A DNA stretch of 6,711 nt, from contig CBDUST010000259.1 in assembly GCA_965369945.1 (NCBI GenBank), positions 1 through 6,711 of the forward strand, in the 5' to 3' direction. Below, in pieces: positions 1 to 6,064 of the stretch (its first letter is position 1; every line of letters begins with the position of its first letter). The translations under genes were made by a program, and so were the position numbers. Source of the DNA: JADFNO01 sp965369945 (GTDB lineage Bacteria > Planctomycetota > Phycisphaerae > Phycisphaerales > SM1A02). Below the pieces are notes generated by a model. That model ran no database searches, was not told where the DNA came from, and saw only the letters and a program-made list of their open reading frames with translations.

Positions 1-3
1 GCC

Positions 4-32
4 AAACCCCAAACTAACGGTGGCCGGGGTTT
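4..32. repeat. Inverted repeat downstream of proS, weak terminator candidate
   Basis: AAACCCC (4-10) and GGGGTTT (26-32) form a perfect 7-bp stem around a 15-base loop, about 80 bases past the proS stop. Read on the minus strand the stem ends in TTT followed by GGC, so the U-tract is too short for a convincing intrinsic terminator. It could also be part of another element cut by the window edge. No gene is visible in 1-112. Confidence 0.2.
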
Positions 33-64
33 CGGGTGCCCGGGTCTACCCCCCGTTCCCGCGA

Positions 65-96
65 TTCAACACGGGCTAGAAGCCCGTGCCACTCCA
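65..96. repeat. GC-rich hairpin (REP-like) repeat, copy 1
   Basis: The core CACGGGCT-AGA-AGCCCGTG (70-88) is a perfect 8-bp inverted repeat with a 3-base loop. It is followed by CCACT and preceded by TTCA. The 32-base unit recurs at 109-140 with two mismatches, a 44-base period. It resembles dispersed palindromic repeats I recall from planctomycete genomes. Such small hairpins are often non-autonomous and moved by RAYT (TnpA_REP) transposases. No RAYT gene is in this window, so that link is inference. Confidence 0.75.
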
Positions 97-108
97 GGTG
101 ACCAGCCG

Positions 109-140
109 TTCATCACGGGCTAGAAGCCCGTGCCACTTCA
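109..140. repeat. GC-rich hairpin (REP-like) repeat, copy 2, overlapping the 3' end of proS
   Basis: This is the second copy of the unit at 65-96, with core stem 114-121 and 125-132. It differs from copy 1 at position 113 (t against a) and at position 138 (t against c). Read on the minus strand it encodes the last residues of ProRS (V-A-R-A-S-S-P) and, through 113-115, its TGA stop. The base that differs at 113 is what creates the stop: copy 1 has TGT at that place. The hairpin could also slow transcription leaving proS, but it lacks a U-tract. Confidence 0.75.
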
Positions 141-1855
141 GCACACCGCTTTACGACATCGTCGAGCTTGACCAACTCCGCCTTCGCCTTGCCGTCGCTG
201 CGCCGCTTGAATTCAACACTGTTCTCTGCCAGCGCCTTGTCGCCGACGGTGAGTCGCACTGGGCAACCAATGAGATCGGCGTCGTTGAATTTCACGCCCG
301 GGCGCTCGTCACGGTCATCGATCAACACGTCAAGTCCCGCCGCTTCCAACTGCTCAGCTAGCGAGTTGCAAGTTTTACATAACTCGCCTTCGTACTTGAT
401 CGGCACGATGTGAACGTGGTAGGGGGCGATCGACGCCGGCCAGATGATGCCGTCTTCATCGTGGCTGGTTTCGATTGCCGCGGCGACGATACGACCAACG
501 CCAATGCCGTAACAACCCATGATCACCGGTTGCTGTTTCTGATCTTCATCGAGCACGGTGAAGCCCATCGCGTCGGAATACTTTGTACCGAGCTTGAAGA
601 CGTGGCCGACTTCGATTCCTTTATGTTCGCGCAACACGCCGCCGTCACCGGTGGGGGAGGGGTCCCCATCGGCCGCGTTGCGAATGTCGGCGACTTTGAT
701 ACGTGATGAATCGATGTGATCCAGCACGTCGCGTTTCCAATTGAAGTGTTTGACGTGATGGTCGGCTTCGTTGGCGCCGCTGGCCCAGAACTGTTCTTGC
801 GCAGCGTCGGGATCGACGACCAAATTCAATTCGTCATGCGCTGCGGCGAGGTGGGGGCCGACGAAGCCGATGGGGTAGCACTTTGCACATGCTTCATCGT
901 CGAGTGAGACCGCGAAGCCGCAAGCGGCTTTGAGTTTGCCTTCGTTGACTTCGTGGTCACCGCGCACGACCGCAATCACCGGCCCGTTGTCTGTCGAGTA
1001 AATAAGCGTCTTCAGCAGGTTCTTCGGCTTGACCTTCATGAACTTACCGACTGCTTCGATCGATGCGCAATCAGGCGTGTGGATTTTTTCGAGATCGACG
1101 GTGGGGGGGCCGTCCAACGTCCATGTCCGTTCGCCTGTGTCACATTTCTCTACGTTCGCCGCGTAATTGCCCTTATCTGATTTGAGGATGGTGTCTTCGC
1201 CGGTGTCGCACAGGACCATGAATTCGTGTGATGCCGATCCGCCAATTGGTCCCGATTCGGCTTCGACGATGTCGTAGCTCAATCCGCAGCGATCGAAGAT
1301 GCGGCAATAGGCGTCGTACATCGCCTTGTAACTGGCATCGAGACCCTCAACAGTAAGGTCAAATGAGTACGCATCTTTCATGATGAACTCACGACTGCGC
1401 AGCACGCCGAAGCGCGGCCGAAACTCATCGCGATACTTTGTCTGGATCTGATAGAGATTCAACGGCAATTGGCGGTAACTCTCGACATACGCCGCCATCA
1501 GTTCGGTGACGATTTCCTCGTGAGTGGGGGCCAGCGCCGCCTTTCGGCCGTGGCGATCTGTGAGTTGAAACAGATTCGGGCCGTACTCGATGTCGCGTTT
1601 GGTGTCGGCGAACATCTCCATCGGCTCCAACGCGGGCATGAGTATTTCACTCGCACCCGCTGCGTTCATCTCCGCTCGTACGATCTCGATCACCTTGTGC
1701 AGCGCCCGCCAACCCAACGGTAGATACGTATACAGCCCACTACCGAGTTGGCGAATCAGCCCTGCGCGCAGCATCAGTCGATGCGACGGGACCTCAGCGT
1801 CAGCCGGGTCCTGCCGCAGGGTTGGAATCAGTGTGTGCGACCAAAGCGTGGGCAA
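113..1855 (-). CDS. proS: Prolyl-tRNA synthetase, bacterial type with editing domain
   Basis: Cytoplasmic enzyme that charges tRNA-Pro with proline using ATP. The 580-residue length is close to E. coli ProRS (572). The N-terminus (DPADAEV, HRLMLRAGLIRQLGSGLYTYLP, residues 16-46) aligns with the E. coli start and holds motif 1. LAPTHEE is at 108-114, and motif 2 (RDEFRPRFGVLRSREF) at 142-157. The INS editing domain, which clears mischarged alanine, spans roughly 220-395 (YAANVEK, RGDHEVNEGK). Motif 3 (GCYGIGVGR) is at 447-455, and the anticodon-binding domain at about 475-575 (DDRDERPGVKFNDADLIG). A CDTGE pentapeptide occurs twice, at 216 and 238. The start is TTG at 1855; it is supported by N-terminal homology and by a GGTGGAG site 10 bases upstream. 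The last seven codons and the stop come from a hairpin repeat. A possible small membrane ORF precedes it on the same strand. The assignment is secure. Confidence 0.97.
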   Translation of the reverse strand: MPTLWSHTLIPTLRQDPADAEVPSHRLMLRAGLIRQLGSGLYTYLPLGWRALHKVIEIVRAEMNAAGASEILMPALEPMEMFADTKRDIEYGPNLFQLTDRHGRKAALAPTHEEIVTELMAAYVESYRQLPLNLYQIQTKYRDEFRPRFGVLRSREFIMKDAYSFDLTVEGLDASYKAMYDAYCRIFDRCGLSYDIVEAESGPIGGSASHEFMVLCDTGEDTILKSDKGNYAANVEKCDTGERTWTLDGPPTVDLEKIHTPDCASIEAVGKFMKVKPKNLLKTLIYSTDNGPVIAVVRGDHEVNEGKLKAACGFAVSLDDEACAKCYPIGFVGPHLAAAHDELNLVVDPDAAQEQFWASGANEADHHVKHFNWKRDVLDHIDSSRIKVADIRNAADGDPSPTGDGGVLREHKGIEVGHVFKLGTKYSDAMGFTVLDEDQKQQPVIMGCYGIGVGRIVAAAIETSHDEDGIIWPASIAPYHVHIVPIKYEGELCKTCNSLAEQLEAAGLDVLIDDRDERPGVKFNDADLIGCPVRLTVGDKALAENSVEFKRRSDGKAKAELVKLDDVVKRCAEVARASSP

Positions 1856-1865
1856 TGCAAGAAGT

Positions 1866-1872
1866 CTCCACC
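1866..1872 (-). promoter_or_regulatory. Shine-Dalgarno site of proS
   Basis: The minus strand reads GGTGGAG here, 10 bases before the TTG at 1855. This supports TTG as the start. The ATG at 1873-1875 region is in another frame, and the upstream in-frame codons include no ATG, GTG or TTG nearby. Confidence 0.6.
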
Positions 1873-1900
1873 CATACCGAAAAGACCGGCATGATAGCCG

Positions 1901-1981
1901 TCATCGAATCGCCCGCTGATAGTTTGCAAAAGTGCCCCAGAGCCACCACAGCCCGAATCCGAACAGGAGCGAATTTAACAT
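1901..1981 (-). CDS. Possible 26-residue single-span membrane peptide upstream of proS
   Basis: ATG at 1979-1981 opens a 26-codon frame ending in TGA at 1901-1903, 45 bases before the proS start on the same strand. The peptide begins MLNSLLFGFG, continues with LWWLWGTF, and ends NYQRAIR. That gives one hydrophobic stretch of about 15 residues with three tryptophans, then a polar basic tail, the layout of a small inner-membrane protein. An in-frame ATG at 1990 would add three residues. GATAAT (5/6 to a -10 box) lies seven bases upstream, so the message could be leaderless and run on into proS. There is no clear Shine-Dalgarno site. I do not recognise a family. The frame stays open upstream to 2098, but without an ATG, GTG or TTG. 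It may be chance; the amphipathic layout and promoter position are the reasons to keep it. Confidence 0.4.
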   Translation of the reverse strand: MLNSLLFGFGLWWLWGTFANYQRAIR

Positions 1982-1988
1982 AACATGC

Positions 1989-1994
1989 ATTATC
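1989..1994 (-). promoter_or_regulatory. Candidate -10 element for the small ORF and proS
   Basis: The minus strand reads GATAAT, five of six matches to TATAAT, ending seven bases before the ATG at 1981. No good -35 hexamer is seen 16-18 bases further upstream (the best is CTCGAA or TCGAAG). A second, weaker candidate (TATCAT, 1891-1896) lies nearer proS. The rest of 1856-2095 holds the short TTTGCAAA palindrome (1923-1930) and the divergent promoter described separately. Confidence 0.3.
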
Positions 1995-2060
1995 GGCTCA
2001 GGGTGGGGGGCTTCGAGGGGGTAGACGCCGATCGCCGAATGCCCCTGGTCAGGCTGATTC

Positions 2061-2089
2061 TTGACGCGAACTGTTGTACGGTATATGTT
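2061..2089 (+). promoter_or_regulatory. Sigma70-type promoter of the radical SAM gene
   Basis: TTGACG (2061-2066, 5/6 to the -35 consensus), a 17-base spacer, then TATGTT (2084-2089, 4/6 to the -10). The predicted transcription start, seven bases past the -10, falls on 2096, exactly the first base of an in-frame GTG. This would make the mRNA leaderless and argues against the longer in-frame starts at 1985 and 2039. Confidence 0.5.
2067..2080. promoter_or_regulatory. LexA-box-like palindrome in the promoter spacer
   Basis: CGAACTGTTGTACG matches the Gram-positive and actinobacterial SOS box CGAAC-N4-GTTCG at nine of ten specified bases. It fills most of the spacer between the -35 and -10 of the radical SAM gene, a natural place for a repressor. 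Whether this organism's LexA reads this box is unknown, so the call rests on motif and position only. Confidence 0.3.
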
Positions 2090-2095
2090 TGGTAT

Positions 2096-3208
2096 GTGTC
2101 AATCGACGCTGAGTACGCAGATGTTTTGCCTGATGGGGCTGTGCGTGGCCGTGGAGCGGGTCTGAATCCGGGCAACCGATTCGATGGATTGCGTCTGCAC
2201 GTGCTTGGCGAGCAGTTGGAGGCAGCTGTGGAAGCCCATCCGAAGGGGGTGCAGCTTCCCACACGCATCTACGCCGATCGGACCGGCTCGGTGATCAATC
2301 GTGTGGACAGCCCTGATCTGAACTTCAACTGGACGTTGAACCCCTACCGCGGCTGCGAGCATGGCTGCATCTACTGCTACGCCCGGCCAACCCACGAACT
2401 CCTGGGCTTTTCCTGTGGCGTAGATTTCGAGACAAAGATCGTAGCCAAGCACGACGCCCCCGGAATTCTGGAGAGAGAGCTTGCGGCGCCAAGCTGGACC
2501 GGCGAGCAGATCGTGATGTCGGGGATCACCGATTGTTACCAGCCGATTGAGGCGAAGCTGGGAATCACGCGACGGTGTCTGGAGGTCATGGCCGAGTGCA
2601 GGCAGCCGGTCGGCGTTGTTACAAAGAACCGCCTGGTCGTGCGTGATATCCAACCGTTACAGCGACTGGCCCAGTCCAACGCAGTGTATGTGGGCATCAG
2701 CTTGACAACTCTGGATGCGCACCTCGCCGCGGTGATGGAGCCACGCGCAAGCTGCCCCACCGATCGACTTCGCGCCATTAGCGAGCTGTCCGAAGCGGGC
2801 ATTCCTGTCGTGGCGATTCTCGCGCCGATTATCCCAGGTCTCAACGATCGCGAGATCCCTCGTTTGTTAGAGGCAGCAGCGAACGCAGGAGCGCGATCTG
2901 CAATGTGGATGATGCTGCGACTGCCCTACCAAGTGTCCAATCTGTTTATCGAATGGCTAATTCGGCACTTCCCTGATCGTGCCCGTAAGATCGAGTCGCA
3001 AATACGCGATATGCGTGGCGGTAAGCTCTACGACTCGTCATTTGAACATCGAATGCGGGGGCATGGACCGTTCGCGGAACAGATCGCCGAGACGTTCCGT
3101 GTCTTTGTTCAGCGCTACGGCTTGGCGCGATCTCCTTCTCCGTTAAGTTCAGCCGAGTTTCACAGACCAAATGTTGACCGGCAACTGCACCTGTTCGGCT
3201 TCTCCTGA
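2096..3208 (+). CDS. PA0069-family radical SAM protein (spore photoproduct lyase-like)
   Basis: Predicted cytoplasmic iron-sulfur enzyme that cleaves S-adenosylmethionine to make a radical; its substrate is unknown. The cluster motif CEHGCIYC (CX3CX2C, cysteines 87, 91 and 94 counted from GTG 2096) follows LNPYRG. Family marks are the N-terminal GRGAGLNPGNRF (18-29), GKLYDSSFEHRMRGHGPFAEQ (309-329) and a C-terminal QLHLF (363-367). QLHLF resembles the QL[SD]LF peptide by which repair proteins bind the beta sliding clamp. From GTG 2096 the protein has 370 residues. The frame also opens at ATG 1985 (407 residues, with AGGAG 15 bases upstream), but the extra 37 residues do not look like the family and overlap promoter elements and an antisense small ORF. 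A LexA-like box sits in the promoter. The family call is firm; the start and the repair role are inferred. Confidence 0.9.
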   Translation: MSIDAEYADVLPDGAVRGRGAGLNPGNRFDGLRLHVLGEQLEAAVEAHPKGVQLPTRIYADRTGSVINRVDSPDLNFNWTLNPYRGCEHGCIYCYARPTHELLGFSCGVDFETKIVAKHDAPGILERELAAPSWTGEQIVMSGITDCYQPIEAKLGITRRCLEVMAECRQPVGVVTKNRLVVRDIQPLQRLAQSNAVYVGISLTTLDAHLAAVMEPRASCPTDRLRAISELSEAGIPVVAILAPIIPGLNDREIPRLLEAAANAGARSAMWMMLRLPYQVSNLFIEWLIRHFPDRARKIESQIRDMRGGKLYDSSFEHRMRGHGPFAEQIAETFRVFVQRYGLARSPSPLSSAEFHRPNVDRQLHLFGFS

Positions 3209-3310
3209 TTGAGTTGGCCGGCTCGTATCGAATTTGTCCTCTTAGATTCACTCCGGCAAGTGCGATCGCTGGTGATCTCGCTCCCACATGCTCAAACGAT
3301 CACTGCCCGG

Positions 3311-3316
3311 TATGAT
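3311..3316 (+). promoter_or_regulatory. Candidate -10 element for the membrane-anchored protein gene
   Basis: TATGAT matches five of six bases of TATAAT. Transcription would begin near 3323, giving a leader of about 47 bases before GTG 3370. No clear -35 is seen. The intergenic stretch 3209-3369 otherwise shows no strong hairpin or terminator after the radical SAM gene. Confidence 0.35.
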
Positions 3317-3353
3317 GTGGGTTGACCGCAGCGATGCTCGAACAAACGGCGTT

Positions 3354-3363
3354 GGAAGAGGAG
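3354..3363 (+). promoter_or_regulatory. Shine-Dalgarno site deciding the start at GTG 3370
   Basis: GGAAGAGGAG ends six bases before the GTG at 3370, the best ribosome site in the window. The in-frame alternatives TTG 3322 and ATG 3334 have none. One caution: if translation starts upstream, the same bases simply encode three glutamates. Confidence 0.45.
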
Positions 3364-3369
3364 CTGCTC

Positions 3370-4860
3370 GTGTGGAACTCTCGAACACGTACCCAATCGA
3401 TAGGTGTCGCGCTCATCGTGCTTTTGGGCGGTGGGATTCTCCTCTACCGCAACTTGAGTTCAACGCCGACACCCGTTGCGGCATCGTCGGTTCGGCCGGT
3501 TTTCCAGTGGAGTGACTTTCTGGGTCCTCCTGAGCCCGCCAAAGGAAGGAACGACTGGCAACCGACGATCCGCAAGGGAACCTACGAGACGTTCGAGGCG
3601 TTGCGAGATGAGCTGATCAACAATCGGCTCACTCCCGCTTCGATCGACGGCTTCGAGACGATCGTTGTCGATCCGGATCGTTTCCAGCGCGTCAGTGTTC
3701 TCTTGGGTGAGATCGACGGGGAGAAACGAAACAGAGCAATTGCTCAGCTCTACGCTGAGTTGATGCGGTCAGAATCGAATCCGGATGTTCTGTTTGGACA
3801 TCTGATGAAGGAGATTGCCAAAGCCTTTGACAACGTCTCGGCTCACCCCGATGACAACGGCCGGTACTCCGGCTGGGCACTGAGCTTCACGAACCAAAGC
3901 TGTCTTGTCGCCTACCAAGCCACCGGTGAGGAGCGCTTTCTTGATCTTCTTGCCGACGTGATCGAGCGCAGCTTGAGTTACCGCGATGATCGACTTGGGC
4001 GCTTGGATGAAGCGCGCGGGCGTATCATGCATAGCTGGGGCGGTACACGCTATACGAAGGACGGGCGGCATACAACCAACATCACTCTTGCCGGGCGCGT
4101 TTGTTTTCCGATGCTCCGATTCTGCCGGATCGTGCGCATGACACCTCAACTTCAAGACAAGTTCGGTGAGCAAACAGAGCGGTTTCTAACGGAAGCACGC
4201 GTGTGCATGGATGAGTATGAGTCGGAGTTTCGAGCCGGCACTCTGCCCGGAGAGGGCTTCTACTACAGGATCACGCACGATGCGGTTGAAGCGCTGAATC
4301 ACCAAGCTTCTGCGGGCAACGCACTCATCCTCCTGTACGAGCTGACCGGTGACGAGAAATACGGGCGCATGGCCAAACAATTGGCCACCTTTTTCCGCAA
4401 TTGCATGTGGACGGATGCAAACGATCGCCTAGTCTGGACCTACATGCCGTCACCGAGCAATCGGCGAGGTCCGCCGCGTGAACGCGTCTGGAAGGCACGA
4501 GTGACATCCCGTTTCCCGTTGTTCGCGTATCAGCACGGTGTTGTGTTCACAAGGCAAGACATGAACGATATTGCGCGCATGTTCTTGCAGAATGTGTACC
4601 GCGGGGACGGACGATTCAGCTCATACATCGACGATAACTTCGAAGATATGGAATTGCGGAAGGATTTTCGAGGTGGCTACCTTTCGCTGACCCCCTTCAT
4701 CATATTTGATGAGTTCCAGCCCGAGGTCAGAGAGGTTCTAGAGGATCTTGTTGCTACCCGACCCGACATCGGTGGCTGGTTCAAAGCCGGGCATGGGATA
4801 GAAGCTTACGCATATCGCCTGAAGCCGCGAGCGTTGGTAGCGGCCGAGTCCCGAGATTGA
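3370..4860 (+). CDS. Membrane-anchored protein of unknown function, likely alpha-helical toroid
   Basis: I do not recognise a named family. From GTG 3370 it has 496 residues. A short basic N-terminus (MWNSRTRTQS) leads into one hydrophobic segment at about 11-27 (IGVALIVLLGGGILLY), followed by a Pro/Ser/Thr linker. This suggests a signal anchor with the large C-terminal part outside the membrane. The body is helix-rich. Two similar helical hairpins contain YQATGEERFLDLLADVI (182-198) and YELTGDEKYGRMAKQLA (323-339), the spacing and TG[ED]E pattern seen in (alpha/alpha)-toroid enzymes acting on polysaccharides, such as lyases and glucuronyl C5-epimerases. The segment SWGGTRYTKDGRHTTNITLAG (222-242) and SAGNALILLYEL (314-325) could line a groove. 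An enzyme role on glycans is only an inference. Alternative starts are TTG 3322 and ATG 3334. It is converged upon by the gene at 4899-6014, 38 bases away. Confidence 0.75.
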   Translation: MWNSRTRTQSIGVALIVLLGGGILLYRNLSSTPTPVAASSVRPVFQWSDFLGPPEPAKGRNDWQPTIRKGTYETFEALRDELINNRLTPASIDGFETIVVDPDRFQRVSVLLGEIDGEKRNRAIAQLYAELMRSESNPDVLFGHLMKEIAKAFDNVSAHPDDNGRYSGWALSFTNQSCLVAYQATGEERFLDLLADVIERSLSYRDDRLGRLDEARGRIMHSWGGTRYTKDGRHTTNITLAGRVCFPMLRFCRIVRMTPQLQDKFGEQTERFLTEARVCMDEYESEFRAGTLPGEGFYYRITHDAVEALNHQASAGNALILLYELTGDEKYGRMAKQLATFFRNCMWTDANDRLVWTYMPSPSNRRGPPRERVWKARVTSRFPLFAYQHGVVFTRQDMNDIARMFLQNVYRGDGRFSSYIDDNFEDMELRKDFRGGYLSLTPFIIFDEFQPEVREVLEDLVATRPDIGGWFKAGHGIEAYAYRLKPRALVAAESRD

Positions 4861-4898
4861 CAAGCGTTGTGTCGATCGCCTGGAACGAGCTGGCGTGG

Positions 4899-6014
4899 TC
4901 AACAGTCGACTCGACCGGCAACATCGGTGATCGAGGCATCGAGACGAACAACTGCACTTGCGGCATGGGCTGACTGAAGATGTCTTGCAATCTCGCTGAG
5001 AACCAGACTTGGACGTTCGATCGGTTCGGCAGGAGTCAGGTTACGTGCCGCTGGTGGAAGTAACTCGGGGTAACTCAAGCGATCAGGCAACCAAGGAAGA
5101 CATCCTGCCAGGAGCGCCTCCACCACTGCGACTCCGAAGAACTCGTGCCGGGCTGTCGAGAGCACCCAATCGCAACGACGCAGGTGTTGCCAGTATCGGT
5201 TACGTTCCGGCTCGAACCCCATGTGATCAATTGAGTCGGCGAAGCGCCCCCGGAATTCGCTGAGCGCGGGCGGTAGCTTGGAGAACTGCTGGCCGAGGAT
5301 CGTCCAGCGAAGGTTCAGTGGCTCCGTCCAACGCCGGGCTATCTCCAGCAGTTCATCTGGTCCCTTATCGTGTTCCCAGCGATGCGGCCAAACAACGCGG
5401 ATGGAGTTATGTAAAACTCGCGATCTCTCCTTCTCGGCATCAACGGACGGCGGAGGTGGCTCGACCGGCGGCCAGATGACGGTGCTGCGCGACTCGAGTG
5501 TGCTGCGCCACTCCCCCACTGCTGCGTCCGGCGCATGATCAAGAATCTTGTCCAATCCAGCCAGGAGTGAGCGTCGATTCCAGTCGCTATTGAAGATCAC
5601 CAGATCGGCTGCGAGCGCACTGGTGAGATTCGTCAGCGCAAAGTGCACATCACGCTTCGGATCGACTTCACCACGATGCGAAGTGGGATAGGCAGCCTGG
5701 TTTTCGTGCATGTATAGAACGAGCGGAACGGCGCGCAGATTGGCCGGCAGAATTGCTCGTAGATCGGCGGCGCTGAGCAGTGAGGTAACGAAGATGACGT
5801 TCGGGAGCGGGTCAAAGCCTCCCGCTTGTGATGCGGCCTGCACCAACTCAATCGCAGCCAGCCGCATACGCCATTTCCACGCTCGGCCCGGACGTGTGAA
5901 CCACGTCCAGTCATGGCGAGAATGTCGGCTGATCGAATCACGAACGGCACGGTGAGAACCCGTATCGAAAGGTTCAAACGCCAGGATTCGCAGCGGTGCG
6001 TGTGACGCGGTCAT
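4899..6014 (-). CDS. Glycosyltransferase of the tRNA-queuosine mannosyltransferase (GTDC1/QTMAN, DUF3524) family
   Basis: 371 residues from ATG 6014. The N-terminal domain (about 8-180) matches the DUF3524 region of animal GTDC1, which adds mannose to queuosine in tRNA-Asp: LRILAFEPFDTGSHRAV (8-24), WKWRMRLAAI (47-56), FVTSLLSAADL (75-85), LYMHENQAAYP (100-110), and ALAADLVIFNSDWNRRSLL (133-151). The C-terminal GT-B half (about 205-330) has WPHRWEHDKGP (209-219), the EX7E motif EFFGVAVVE (291-299) and YPELLP (315-320), which bind the nucleotide sugar. No signal peptide or membrane span is seen, which fits a cytoplasmic tRNA enzyme. The frame opens further upstream to 6116, but those 34 residues precede the conserved start and would overlap the divergent fur-like gene. 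Substrate and sugar in bacteria are inferred; a plain glycosyltransferase is the alternative. The family call is strong. Confidence 0.88.
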   Translation of the reverse strand: MTASHAPLRILAFEPFDTGSHRAVRDSISRHSRHDWTWFTRPGRAWKWRMRLAAIELVQAASQAGGFDPLPNVIFVTSLLSAADLRAILPANLRAVPLVLYMHENQAAYPTSHRGEVDPKRDVHFALTNLTSALAADLVIFNSDWNRRSLLAGLDKILDHAPDAAVGEWRSTLESRSTVIWPPVEPPPPSVDAEKERSRVLHNSIRVVWPHRWEHDKGPDELLEIARRWTEPLNLRWTILGQQFSKLPPALSEFRGRFADSIDHMGFEPERNRYWQHLRRCDWVLSTARHEFFGVAVVEALLAGCLPWLPDRLSYPELLPPAARNLTPAEPIERPSLVLSEIARHLQSAHAASAVVRLDASITDVAGRVDC

Positions 6015-6052
6015 CGTCGTGTATTCCACATGGTCGGGGCGAGCGGCTGGCG

Positions 6053-6062
6053 TACACTTGTA
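6053..6062 (+). promoter_or_regulatory. -10 element and short palindrome before the fur-like gene
   Basis: TACACT (6053-6058, 4/6 to TATAAT) ends six bases before ATG 6065, so the start codon coincides with the expected transcription start. The same bases lie within TACA-CT-TGTA, a 4-bp-arm palindrome that could be an operator for autoregulation. The 50-base gap 6015-6064 is shared with the divergent QTMAN-like gene. No clear -35 is seen in either direction. Confidence 0.3.
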
Positions 6063-6064
6063 GC

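Noticed and set aside
65..140. Two direct repeats with a 44-base period, as in a CRISPR array
   Set aside because: There are only two copies, the gap is 12 bases, the unit is a perfect short hairpin overlapping a gene, and no cas gene is present.
1985..2095. Longer N-terminus of the radical SAM protein from ATG 1985 or ATG 2039
   Set aside because: The extra residues are unlike the family N-terminus, overlap a good promoter and an antisense small ORF, and the nearest AGGAG is 15 bases away. It is kept as an alternative only.
2099..2653. 184-codon minus-strand open frame opposite the radical SAM gene
   Set aside because: It is antisense to a well-supported conserved gene, and its translation shows no recognisable domain; it is a shadow frame.
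3262..3269. GCGATCGC octamer, as in the HIP1 repeat of cyanobacteria
   Set aside because: I noted only this one copy in the window, so there is no sign of over-representation.
3322..3369. Starts at TTG 3322 or ATG 3334 for the membrane-anchored protein
   Set aside because: Neither has a ribosome site. GTG 3370 has GGAAGAGGAG six bases upstream and gives a basic N-terminus directly before the membrane segment.
4861..4898. Bidirectional terminator between the convergent genes
   Set aside because: No stable hairpin with a T-tract could be found in the 38-base gap.
5996..6064. Extended start of the Fur-like protein
   Set aside because: It would overlap the QTMAN-like start and adds sequence unlike Fur; ATG 6065 follows a -10-like hexamer.
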